Positions 54,546 through 63,105 of a stretch of DNA of 64,000 nucleotides are shown piece after piece. This DNA is from Brevinematales bacterium (lineage in GTDB: Bacteria; Spirochaetota; Brevinematia; DTOW01). The notes under the pieces are model-generated. The model was not told the DNA's origin. It saw only the letters and a program-made list of their open reading frames with translations, and ran no database searches. A program made the translations under genes and the position numbers. The stretch lies in assembly GCA_026415355.1 (NCBI GenBank), contig JAOAHF010000002.1:62001-126000 (forward strand), written 5' to 3'. How positions within the stretch are numbered: the stretch's first letter is position 1; every line of letters starts with the position of its first letter.

Positions 54546-56219
54546 ATGTCCGACCTTGATAAAACAAGATCAAACATAGGAGCAGATAACTTAGATAGAG
54601 AAACTAGAGAAAAGTTATTCAAAGAATTTGTAAAAAGTGGCGGCAAAGTTTTAACTGAAAGAGAAATACTAAGACAAAAGGCAAAAGAACAAATACGAAA
54701 AGAAAAAGAAGGAAAAAGAGAAGAAGTACTTCAACAATATTCAAAGCAACAAAAAATCCAAATACTTCAAAAAACAACTATATCTCAAAATAGAACTACA
54801 TCACATAAACAATTACCAAAACCATCTTTTATCGACAGAATAAAAGTATTCTTAAACGCGTATTTACAGAGTACAATTAAATTAAATGGTTACATCAAGA
54901 GAAAATTTTTCGAAACACTCGTCAAAGAAATACCGACATCATTCTTCGATTTAAGAATAATAAGCTACTTACTAACACAAAAAGATGAAAAGTTAACTCT
55001 AGCTGTTAAAAAAAGTTTGAACGCACTAAACCCTATAGGCTTTGAATTAATATATAGACTTTCTGAGTTTCCAAATAATGAAATATTTGAAAAAATCGAA
55101 CGGATATACAAACTATACGCTCAAACGAAGGAAACAACAAAACCAGAAGAGTTAAAAGACTTCATAAGATATGTATTCAAAAAACTATACCTTATGTATC
55201 CTTATAAAGATCAAGTAAAAGTACTAATTTCAACAGGACTTAGAGCAATTCACAACTATATACCCAAAAATGATTTCCAAAAAACTGAAAAACTATTTTA
55301 CAGAAACTGGGAATTTCTGTACGTAGATTTTTTCCCAAAGATCAAATGTATTGTCGAATTGATGCTCGGAAGAGAACAAACTTTTAACTCAGAAGAACTT
55401 CTAAAGTTCATAGACATAAAGGAAGAAGAAACCATAGGATACTTAACAGAAAAAGTTGGTATTTCAAAAATAGAAGAAAAACCACCTGATGATAAAAAAC
55501 AAGAAATACAACCACAAAAAGACAAAGCATCTCCTATTGACGAAGGAATAGAGTTTATAAACTCAATAAATATAAAGAAAATTCAAGATAAACTTAAGAG
55601 AAAAAATATATATGTTGAATACAACGATAAGATTTCTATAACAGAAGCCTTAATTGAATTTTACGAAACTAACATATACCCTATCTTAGTACTAAAAGCT
55701 AAGTATAACGTTATATTCGATGTAGTCAAAACAATTGATATAAAAAAAGAGCTTGATGACAGCTATATCAACATAACAAGCATAAAAAGCAGAATAAATG
55801 AGTATTACAAAATTATTGAGGATTACAAAAACATAGAATCAGATATAATGATACCAATTACCAGGAAATCAGGTCTTCTAAACACAAGAAGTATAGAGAA
55901 AGCAAAATTATCGTATGAAATACGAAAGGATATATCTGAATTCTTTATCAGGATAGAAAATATACTAAATACGGTTATAAAAGATTATGAAAATAACAAG
56001 ACAATACTATCAAACCCTGACGAAATAATAGAATTCAAAGTTGACAAAATAAAGGATATAGAAGTTGAAAAGAATGTTTTTGATGGAGAAAAAGTTATTG
56101 ATGCATTATATAGAATACATAGAATCATTTCAGGCATCATATTTTTGCTAAAAGACGGTGACCTAGGTGGATCAAATGTAAAGCTGGAAAAACCCGTCTA
56201 TTTGAGAATTGAATCATAA
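54546..56219 (+). CDS. Hypothetical cytosolic protein, 557 residues
   Basis: No signal peptide, membrane helix or enzyme motif. A highly charged N-terminus (about 1-85: REILRQKAKEQIRKEKEGKR and Gln-rich stretches) precedes a helical body (about 90-300) and, after a Lys/Pro/Gln linker near 320, a second helical region. It may be a scaffold or a lineage-specific protein; I cannot name the family. It fits the leaderless class. Its last 22 bp overlap the convergent SDR gene. Confidence 0.65.
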   Translation: MSDLDKTRSNIGADNLDRETREKLFKEFVKSGGKVLTEREILRQKAKEQIRKEKEGKREEVLQQYSKQQKIQILQKTTISQNRTTSHKQLPKPSFIDRIKVFLNAYLQSTIKLNGYIKRKFFETLVKEIPTSFFDLRIISYLLTQKDEKLTLAVKKSLNALNPIGFELIYRLSEFPNNEIFEKIERIYKLYAQTKETTKPEELKDFIRYVFKKLYLMYPYKDQVKVLISTGLRAIHNYIPKNDFQKTEKLFYRNWEFLYVDFFPKIKCIVELMLGREQTFNSEELLKFIDIKEEETIGYLTEKVGISKIEEKPPDDKKQEIQPQKDKASPIDEGIEFINSINIKKIQDKLKRKNIYVEYNDKISITEALIEFYETNIYPILVLKAKYNVIFDVVKTIDIKKELDDSYINITSIKSRINEYYKIIEDYKNIESDIMIPITRKSGLLNTRSIEKAKLSYEIRKDISEFFIRIENILNTVIKDYENNKTILSNPDEIIEFKVDKIKDIEVEKNVFDGEKVIDALYRIHRIISGIIFLLKDGDLGGSNVKLEKPVYLRIES

Positions 56220-57013
56220 AACTTATCAATTGATCCTCTAGGAGTTAGCCTCAAAACAAAATCCAAGATATAACCATAGGAAGGTACAAAATACCTCGGC
56301 TTAGTTTTTCTTTTATTTATTATTTTATATATCTTTTTAGCTACTATCTCTGGAATAGGAGATACCTTCATACTATTCTCTAAAAACTTAAACATTTTTC
56401 TCGATATTCCAGAGTATACAGACACTTCTGAAAATCTTTCCAAATAACCCATAGCAATATTAGGCCAATTCGTATTAATACCACCAGGTGCTAACTCTAC
56501 AACATCAACACCAAATTGTTTGACCTCATTTCTCAAAGCCAAAGACATAAAAGCAAAAGCAGATTTAGAAGCAGAATACCAACTAAGTATAGGAGAAGGT
56601 ATCAGTGAAGCAACAGATGTTATGTTTATTATTTTCCCTCCACCGTTTTGTCTCATAACAGGTAACACAAACTGAATTAATCTAATTTGTGAAAAAAGAT
56701 TGACTTCAAACTGTCTTCTGGCTTCCTCAATAGGTATGTCCTCAATCGCACCAGCAACACCATAACCAGCATTATTAACAAGAACATCTATTCTCTTCTG
56801 CTCATTAACTATTCTATCCACAACTCTCTTCATACTATTCTCATCTTCTAAATCCATATAATCAATTATAACACCAATTTCTCTTAAGTCTTGAGATTTT
56901 GATAAATCTCTACCAACACCATAGACAATAAATCCTTTTTTAGACAGAAACTTAGCAGTTTCTCTACCTATACCAGAAGTAGCACCTGTAATTAAAACAA
57001 CTTTCTTTTCCAT
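56198..57013 (-). CDS. Short-chain dehydrogenase/reductase
   Basis: 271 residues, classical SDR. The cofactor motif TGATSGIGRE is near residue 8, NNAGYG near 85, and the catalytic Ser, Tyr and Lys are in ITSVASL and WYSASKSA (Y-x3-K) near 140-155. The Asp-poor region after the second strand (GVGRDLSKS) suggests NADP(H). The substrate is unknown. GGAGTG lies before ATG 57013. It is followed on the same strand by no gene, and preceded 220 nt upstream by rpmH. Confidence 0.88.
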   Translation of the reverse strand: MEKKVVLITGATSGIGRETAKFLSKKGFIVYGVGRDLSKSQDLREIGVIIDYMDLEDENSMKRVVDRIVNEQKRIDVLVNNAGYGVAGAIEDIPIEEARRQFEVNLFSQIRLIQFVLPVMRQNGGGKIINITSVASLIPSPILSWYSASKSAFAFMSLALRNEVKQFGVDVVELAPGGINTNWPNIAMGYLERFSEVSVYSGISRKMFKFLENSMKVSPIPEIVAKKIYKIINKRKTKPRYFVPSYGYILDFVLRLTPRGSIDKFYDSILK

Positions 57014-57232
57014 ATATCACTCCAGATTATAAAAAATTAATCTTCGAAAACAACATTGTCAAAATCTTCTAAAAATAGAAATCAATCTGTCTTGTCTTCT
57101 ACCAGAAAAGATTATAAAACTCAATTTATACTTAATAATTTCATAAAAAACTCTACTTTTTATAGAAAAACAACCTAAACAACTATGTTCAGGTAAATAG
57201 GAAGTTTATTGGAATCCTAAGATAAAAGAAGA

Positions 57233-57400
57233 TTATTTCTTATACTTTTCGTCTGAAACCGTAAGCTTCCATCTACCCTTTTGTCTTCTTCTTTTAAGTA
57301 CTTTAAGACCACCTTTAGTTGAAATTCTAGCTAAGAAACCATGGGTTCTATATCTTTTAAGATTACTAGGCTGATATGTTCTTTTAGTCTTAGAAGACAT
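57233..57400 (-). CDS. rpmH: 50S ribosomal protein L34
   Basis: 55 residues. [17 protein letters not shown] near the N-terminus and [14 protein letters not shown] in the middle are the L34 signature. GGAGGT precedes ATG 57400. It lies 15 nt after yebC and is probably co-transcribed with it. In most bacteria rpmH is followed by rnpA near dnaA; here no rnpA frame is present in the next 220 bp. Confidence 0.95.
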   Translation of the reverse strand: MSSKTKRTYQPSNLKRYRTHGFLARISTKGGLKVLKRRRQKGRWKLTVSDEKYKK

Positions 57401-57415
57401 AGTAACCTCCAAATA

Positions 57416-58174
57416 CTATGCTGCTTCTTTTGAAAATTTTTCAAACGCGGAATCACTTGCATCTAGATTTGATGAAACACTTTGGACATCATCGCTATTC
57501 TCGAGTTCTTCTAACAATCTAAGTACTTTTATAGCAGTATCATCATCAACAGTAGCAGTTGATTTAGGTATCATGGAAATTTCTGAAACTTTTATTTCTA
57601 TGTTTTTATTCCTTAAGGCATTCAAAACATTTGAAAACTCTTCAACGGGGGTATATATACTAACTACATCACCTTCCTTCTTTACATCTTCAGCACCATT
57701 TTCTATTGCTATTTCAAGAATTTGATCTTCTGAATACTTATTAGCATCAACTGATATGTAACCCTTTTTTTCGAAAATCCAAGCAACACTTCCTGTTGAT
57801 CCCAGACTACCACCAAACTTTGAGAATATTTTTCTCATTTCTGCGGCAGTTCTATTTTTGTTATCTGTAAGTACATTTACTAATATAGCAACACCACCAG
57901 GGCCATATCCTTCATAAACAACCTCTTCATAAGAAACTCCTTCAAGCTCTCCTGTACCTCTTTTTATAGCTCTCTCTATGTTATCTGCAGGCATGTTTGC
58001 TTCTCTTGCTCTTTCAATAGCAACCCTTAGTCTAACATTATTCTCAGGATTGCCTCCACCCATTTTTGCAGCAACTGTTATCTCTCTAGCAAGCTTCGAA
58101 AATAACTGTCCTCTCTTCGCATCTTGAGCTCCTTTTCTGTGTTTTATATTAGCCCATTTCGAATGCCCTGACAT
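57416..58174 (-). CDS. yebC: YebC/PmpR-family protein
   Basis: 252 residues beginning MSGHSKWANIKHRKGAQDAKRG, the standard N-terminus of the family. YebC proteins help ribosomes translate proline-rich stretches or act as DNA-binding regulators, depending on the lineage. Conserved pieces are NMPADNIERAIKRGTG and YEGYGPGGVAI. ATG 58174 has GGAGGT upstream; the frame runs seven codons further without support. It leads a two-gene operon with rpmH, which fits a translation role. Confidence 0.93.
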   Translation of the reverse strand: MSGHSKWANIKHRKGAQDAKRGQLFSKLAREITVAAKMGGGNPENNVRLRVAIERAREANMPADNIERAIKRGTGELEGVSYEEVVYEGYGPGGVAILVNVLTDNKNRTAAEMRKIFSKFGGSLGSTGSVAWIFEKKGYISVDANKYSEDQILEIAIENGAEDVKKEGDVVSIYTPVEEFSNVLNALRNKNIEIKVSEISMIPKSTATVDDDTAIKVLRLLEELENSDDVQSVSSNLDASDSAFEKFSKEAA

Positions 58175-58287
58175 ACCTACCTCCAAAACTGGCATAATTA
58201 TAAATAAAACATCTTAAACTATACAACTTATAGCCCCCGATCACAAAACAATATATTCACTTTTACTTCAATTTCTTTCAAATTTAT

Positions 58288-58316
58288 TTGAATCAAAATT
58301 CAACAATTCTTATAAT
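58288..58316 (+). promoter_or_regulatory. Promoter of the FlgM-like gene
   Basis: TTGAAT (58288-58293) and consensus TATAAT (58311-58316) with a 17-bp spacer, 40 nt before the start codon. Confidence 0.65.
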
Positions 58317-58355
58317 ATTACCGATAATAGAAGTGAAGCTAATGAGGTGGTTTTT

Positions 58356-58697
58356 ATGTATATAAGAGGAGTAGGTGGTCCGGAACCAATAAAACCTAAC
58401 AAGATCGTAGGTAATAAAGGAGAAAGCTCAATAAATGCCAATAACCAGATAAATAAAGATGAAGTATCAATATCTGACGACGCTAGACAAATACTCCAAA
58501 GAAAACAAGCAGAGGAAGTTGCTTTATCTTCAATAAAGAATACTCCAGATATAAGGCCTGAAGCAGTAGAAAGAGGGAAAAAGTTTATAGAATCCGGTGA
58601 ATACAAAAGCGACAAAGCAATAGAAAAAGTTTCCAATAAAATAGGAGAAGAGATACTAGCATCAATTATCGTGAAAAACGAGAATAGTTCTGTTTAA
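58356..58697 (+). CDS. FlgM-like anti-sigma factor
   Basis: 113 residues. FlgM binds and inhibits the flagellar sigma-28 until hook completion. The C-terminal half fits the family: DEVSISDDARQIL, then RPEAVERGKKFIESGEYKSD and IGEEILASI. The N-terminal half is disordered (Gly, Pro, Asn, Lys), as expected. ATG 58356 has GAGGTGG upstream. No flagellar genes are nearby. The stop overlaps the convergent rtcB end by 4 nt. Confidence 0.75.
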   Translation: MYIRGVGGPEPIKPNKIVGNKGESSINANNQINKDEVSISDDARQILQRKQAEEVALSSIKNTPDIRPEAVERGKKFIESGEYKSDKAIEKVSNKIGEEILASIIVKNENSSV

Positions 58698-60121
58698 CCT
58701 TTAACACTTATAATAGGCTTTAGCCTAGCTATCTTGCTTGATATACCTGATAAATGGATGGTTTCTATAACTTTATCTATGTCCTTATAAGCTTGGGGAG
58801 CTTCCTCGGATACTCCAGCTTTTGAAGACGCCATAACTGTTATTCCTTTATTTTCGAGTTGCTTTAAAATTTTCTCATATGAAAAATTTTTCTTTGCTTG
58901 ATTTCTAGATAACGATCTACCAGCACCATGAACTGTTGAGCCGAATGTTTTTATCATTGACAAATCAGTACCAGCAAGTATGTAAGAAAATGTACCCATG
59001 GATCCCCCAACTATAACTGGTTGCCCTGCATTATGATACTTATCTGGCAATCCTATCGCATTAGGACCAAACCCTCGCGTACTACCTTTTCTGTGAACAT
59101 ACAACCTCACCTTCTCACCATTTATTGTATGAATCTCTTCCTTTACTGTATTATGTCCTACATCAAACAAAACATCCAAATGTACGTTCCTAAAAATCTT
59201 CTTAAAGACTTTTCTAACTTTGTAAGTAATAACCTGCCTATTCACAAAAGCGTAATTAATCGCACATTTTACAGCCCCAAGGTATCTTTTTCCTTCCTCA
59301 GACATTATAGGAGCACAAACTAACTCTCTCTCCCTTATCTGAATTTTATACCTCTCTATTGCCTTTGAAAAAATTCTTATGAAATCTGTATTGATCTGAT
59401 GTCCAAACCCTCTAGATCCAGTGTGTAAGGTAACAACAATTTGGTTCCTAAAAAGGCCAAACTCATCGGCAATTTTTTTATTGTATATCTCATCAACTAC
59501 TTGAACCTCTAGATAATGATTACCTGATCCCAAAGTACCTAGTTGTCCTTTTTCTCTCTCAATAGCATCTTCGCTAACATAATCTGGAATAGCAAAATCT
59601 ATAGTTCCATTCTCTTCTATACTATCAATGTCTTCTTTTTCAGCATAACCTTTATCAAGAGCCCATTTAACCCCCTCAGTCAACACTTTAAATAGTTCTC
59701 TTCTTGATAACTTTATATCTCCTTCTCTACCCAACCCTGCAGGTACTTGCTCAAATAGCTTCTTTGCCAACTCCTCCAAATCTCGTTTTGATACTCCACT
59801 GTACTCAATATTTGTTTTAATAGTTCTTACACCACAGTTTATATCAAAACCAACACCTCCAACAGTAAAAACACCTTCTTCACCAAATGCCGCAACAGAA
59901 CCTATCGGGAAACCATAACCCCAATGAGCATCAGGTAATATTATCACATCACCTACTATACCCGGAAGATAAGAAACATTAATAGCCTGTGTTAAAACTG
60001 CATCATCCATACTTTGAATAATGTCAATAGATGAAAAAAATCTTATATCAGAATTCATTCCTTCTCTTTTTCTATAAACCCATTCAAAATCGTTAACTCT
60101 TTCCAATCCCCCAATATTCAT
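58694..60121 (-). CDS. rtcB: RNA-splicing ligase RtcB
   Basis: 475 residues. RtcB joins RNA 2',3'-cyclic phosphate (or 3'-phosphate) and 5'-OH ends with GTP and Mn2+, repairing tRNA and other RNAs. Metal and guanylate motifs are intact: DAHWGYGFPIGSVAAF, GGVGFDINCGVRT (metal Cys), GSGNHYLEVQ, HTGSRGFGHQ and STVHGAGRSLSR (guanylated-His region). ATG 60121 has GGAGG upstream; the frame extends 12 codons further without support. No RtcA or archease is adjacent. Confidence 0.95.
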   Translation of the reverse strand: MNIGGLERVNDFEWVYRKREGMNSDIRFFSSIDIIQSMDDAVLTQAINVSYLPGIVGDVIILPDAHWGYGFPIGSVAAFGEEGVFTVGGVGFDINCGVRTIKTNIEYSGVSKRDLEELAKKLFEQVPAGLGREGDIKLSRRELFKVLTEGVKWALDKGYAEKEDIDSIEENGTIDFAIPDYVSEDAIEREKGQLGTLGSGNHYLEVQVVDEIYNKKIADEFGLFRNQIVVTLHTGSRGFGHQINTDFIRIFSKAIERYKIQIRERELVCAPIMSEEGKRYLGAVKCAINYAFVNRQVITYKVRKVFKKIFRNVHLDVLFDVGHNTVKEEIHTINGEKVRLYVHRKGSTRGFGPNAIGLPDKYHNAGQPVIVGGSMGTFSYILAGTDLSMIKTFGSTVHGAGRSLSRNQAKKNFSYEKILKQLENKGITVMASSKAGVSEEAPQAYKDIDKVIETIHLSGISSKIARLKPIISVKG

Positions 60122-60263
60122 AAAACCTCCAAATACCAACAGAAAGTCAACTTTCAAAAAAACGTCTTTAATAATTTCTCAAACATACTAAAAATCTTGA
60201 TCAACTCCCTGTAAAAAGTATAGTCAACAATTCTAAATCAAGTCAAGTTGGACTTATCAACAA

Positions 60264-61178
60264 CTACTTTCTGTTTACAACATCATAAGAATATATGAGC
60301 CATCTGTTATCATAAGTTCTAAAAAGTTCGTAAGAGTATCTCAATCTATAGGAGGTATTTCTCAATCTATAATCAACATCCGCAACAACTACAGCCTTAT
60401 CTCCCTCTATCTCAGTTCTAACAATTGCAAAGCTCAATATTTGATCCTCCCAATAAGTCGTAAGATAATCTTTAAATTTCTCAATAACTTTTGCCTTTTC
60501 TGAAGCAGTTTTACTCTCATTGTATCGTTTTGAGAAACTTGGAAATATGTTTATAAGTTTATCAAAATCAAAGTATATAACAAACTCTCTAGCATCTCTT
60601 CTATACTTAGCATCAAGCATACGTCTCACGACTTCATAAGGAGGTAAATTATAAAGCTCTTGCTGTAAACTTAAATATTCAGCATCGACCTTTGAAACAA
60701 TTTCTTCTACCTTCTTAGGCGGTTTTACTATTAACTTGTAAAAATCAGTTGATTTACCATCTTTTTTATCAGCAGTACCATCAGGTGAAAATATACCCCT
60801 TATGTAATACACTCCTTGCTTGGAAATATCAAATATCTTCGAAATATCTATTCTAACAGAAAATGACTGATTCCTTTTAAGCAGTATAGATCTCTTCGAA
60901 ACATTAAGATTAAAAAAATCATGCTTTATTAGAAAGTCATAAGAATATTCTACAACATCATTTTTATCGGTCCTAACTTCGATAAAAAACGTTTTCAAAA
61001 TATCATCATACACAAAAAACTCTTCATCAGAAAACCCAACATTCCTAACGGTAAAAATAACTGGCATTTCTTCCAAAAGTCTATAAGTTTCATACTCAAA
61101 AGAAAGCTCAGGTTGTATTTGAGAATACCCAATACTACAAATTAAAAGTAAAAAAACAGTAAACCCCACTCTAACCAT
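60264..61178 (-). CDS. Hypothetical secreted protein
   Basis: 304 residues with a signal peptide (MVRVGFTVFLLLICSIGYSQ). Residues about 25-150 look like beta-sandwich strands (PELSFEYETYRLLEEMPVIF, then QGVYYIRGIFSPDG). The last 120 residues (YDFDKLINIFPSF..., ending YELFRTYDNRWLIYSYDVV) resemble an NTF2-like fold. No family name can be given. It probably works in the periplasm. Confidence 0.65.
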   Translation of the reverse strand: MVRVGFTVFLLLICSIGYSQIQPELSFEYETYRLLEEMPVIFTVRNVGFSDEEFFVYDDILKTFFIEVRTDKNDVVEYSYDFLIKHDFFNLNVSKRSILLKRNQSFSVRIDISKIFDISKQGVYYIRGIFSPDGTADKKDGKSTDFYKLIVKPPKKVEEIVSKVDAEYLSLQQELYNLPPYEVVRRMLDAKYRRDAREFVIYFDFDKLINIFPSFSKRYNESKTASEKAKVIEKFKDYLTTYWEDQILSFAIVRTEIEGDKAVVVADVDYRLRNTSYRLRYSYELFRTYDNRWLIYSYDVVNRK

Positions 61179-61347
61179 AACAATATTAATTTATCGGAAA
61201 AAAGAGAGAGTTTCAAACTTTATAGCTCAATTTCTGAAGCAAAAATCAAATTAAACACTTTGCAGCCTAAACAAAGCTTATAAAACTTTCAAAAAAATCA
61301 ATTCCAAATTAAATTCACACTAACTTAAAAAAGATCAGACTCAATAC

Positions 61348-62313
61348 TTACAATGAGAATTTTTCATCTATTGCTCTCAAGCCAAAATGTACCAAATTTA
61401 CATAACCTTGATCGTAAGGTTCTATCGCGGGATCTCTCAACAGATTGCTCTGTACAAAGAAAAATAACCTAATTCCACTACCCTTTATGTAAAATGAAAA
61501 TTCAAAGAAATATTCCGCAACTAAACTTCTTATACTATTCCAACTCCATATTTCTCGGTTAGCAAGTAAATCATACCACAGATAAAATTTTCCATAAAAA
61601 CCAAAATTCTGAGTTATCTCAAAATCCAAAACATTACCAAGAGAAAAAGACCCCACAATTCTGTTAACCTTATACTCAGAGTTATCCACATATAATTTAA
61701 AAGGATAGATCCTATACCAAACACTCTCATCAACAGCTAAAACATAAAAATCACCTCTTAAAAATGGAACTATTGTAAGTCTGAAATGATTATTTTTAAA
61801 CAATTCTAAAGGATTTGTAAGAAATCTAAGCCATATACTATCCCATATAATAACTCTTGCTCTCACCTCATCATATAAAGAAACAAAATCTGCATTATCT
61901 ACATCATGTTTACACCTATGAGTAAAACCAAACTGAAAGTTGTATAAGCTATATCTATATGACAATAAAAAACCTTCTTGCCAATAAAATGCTCTTGGAT
62001 CAAACAATATTATACTATTTGAAGATGCAATCAGCTCTATGTCAGAAAATAAAACAACACTAAATATATTACCATACCTGCAAAACTCTCCAAAAACACC
62101 AGCCTTAGCTATCCAAAAGTGGTTGAAATCTGTAAATGGTTCAGGCAGATATTTACCAAACTCAGCAGTAGCAGAAGTAAATGTAAGAAAATCAACTTCA
62201 TTAGATGCCGAAAAAGACTTAAGAGGATGTATAATGTAGCTCCTATCCATATTAACAACACCAAAACCATAGGTAAACAAAAATAAAAATGTAAAACTAA
62301 AAATCAACCTCAT
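61348..62313 (-). CDS. Hypothetical outer-membrane protein
   Basis: 321 residues with a signal peptide (MRLIFSFTFLFLFTYGFG). The chain is strongly aromatic (many Phe, Tyr, Trp) with alternating strands, as in outer-membrane barrels: LSYRYSLYNFQFGFTHR, IWDSIWLRFL, FYGKFYLWYDL. No family recognised. A TTGAAT-17-TAAAAT promoter leaves a leader of only a few nucleotides. It diverges from the TetR-TolC operon. Confidence 0.65.
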   Translation of the reverse strand: MRLIFSFTFLFLFTYGFGVVNMDRSYIIHPLKSFSASNEVDFLTFTSATAEFGKYLPEPFTDFNHFWIAKAGVFGEFCRYGNIFSVVLFSDIELIASSNSIILFDPRAFYWQEGFLLSYRYSLYNFQFGFTHRCKHDVDNADFVSLYDEVRARVIIWDSIWLRFLTNPLELFKNNHFRLTIVPFLRGDFYVLAVDESVWYRIYPFKLYVDNSEYKVNRIVGSFSLGNVLDFEITQNFGFYGKFYLWYDLLANREIWSWNSIRSLVAEYFFEFSFYIKGSGIRLFFFVQSNLLRDPAIEPYDQGYVNLVHFGLRAIDEKFSL

Positions 62314-62451
62314 ACAATAAAAACCATTTTAAAAAATCAATTATAACTATTCAAAATTTCGAATCAGTAAAATACAACTATTTCCCAAAATGCTTATTAC
62401 ATCACAATCTTTTCCATGATACTAAACTATTTTAACAAAAATTTGAAAAAC

Positions 62452-62479
62452 TTGACTAATTCCGTTTTGGAAGTATATT
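62452..62479 (+). promoter_or_regulatory. Promoter of the TetR-TolC operon
   Basis: TTGACT (62452-62457) with TATATT (62474-62479), 16-bp spacer. A further TATACT at 62483-62488 is an alternative -10 box. Confidence 0.55.
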
Positions 62480-62484
62480 TATTA

Positions 62485-62500
62485 TACTGACCAGTCAGTA
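62485..62500. promoter_or_regulatory. TetR-type operator
   Basis: TACTGAC and GTCAGTA are perfect 7-bp arms around CA, resembling the GACCxGTC-centred sites of TetR-family repressors. It overlaps the alternative -10 box and sits 11 nt before the TetR start codon. Confidence 0.7.
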
Positions 62501-62510
62501 CGAGGTAAGA

Positions 62511-63104
62511 ATGTCAGAAAACATAAAAGAAAGGATAATATTTTCGGCAATAAACTTATTTGCTGATAAAGGTTTTCATGAAACGAAGGTAGACGAGATA
62601 GCCAAAAAAAGTCAAGTTGCAAAAGGTACAATATACCTATATTTTAAGAACAAGGAAGATATACTCAAAAAATCACTTGAATATATACTACAAAAAGCAA
62701 TAGAAAATTACTACATCGACAACAATAAAAGTTTTTGCGAAAATCTCAAAGAGATACTCGAAAGAAACTCAAATTTTGCATTAGATAACATAAATTTCTA
62801 CAAGGTCATGTTATCCAGTGTGTATAAAGTTAACAAAAGTGAAGAATACAAGAAAAGAAGTCAAGATTTTAATCAAATAGTATCAAAGGTTAAGATTTTG
62901 CTTGAGAAAGGGTTAGAAGAAGGAATAGTAAGGAAAGATATAGACATTGATAACCTTTCTATACTACTTACTAATCTTATATTAAGTTCCATGATGAACA
63001 TAGTAGTGATGATAGTTTTTGGTAATGATAGTTATAGAAACAAAGTAGAAGATTTCATTGAAGATGTATATAAGTTTGCTCTATCTTCAGTCAAAGGAGG
63101 ATAA
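62511..63104 (+). CDS. TetR-family repressor of the efflux operon
   Basis: 197 residues. The N-terminal helix-turn-helix is clear: INLFADKGFHETKVDEIAKKS then QVAKGTIYLYFKNKEDIL, at about 14-55. The C-terminal ligand-binding part has hydrophobic helices. It is followed after 1 nt by a TolC-like gene, and an operator lies in its own promoter, so it likely controls an efflux operon that continues past the window. A Shine-Dalgarno-like GAGGTAAG precedes ATG 62511. Confidence 0.92.
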   Translation: MSENIKERIIFSAINLFADKGFHETKVDEIAKKSQVAKGTIYLYFKNKEDILKKSLEYILQKAIENYYIDNNKSFCENLKEILERNSNFALDNINFYKVMLSSVYKVNKSEEYKKRSQDFNQIVSKVKILLEKGLEEGIVRKDIDIDNLSILLTNLILSSMMNIVVMIVFGNDSYRNKVEDFIEDVYKFALSSVKGG

Positions 63105-63105
63105 A

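Noticed and set aside
57014-57232. rnpA downstream of rpmH
   Set aside because: No frame of adequate length or RnpA-like sequence is present on the - strand before the SDR gene.
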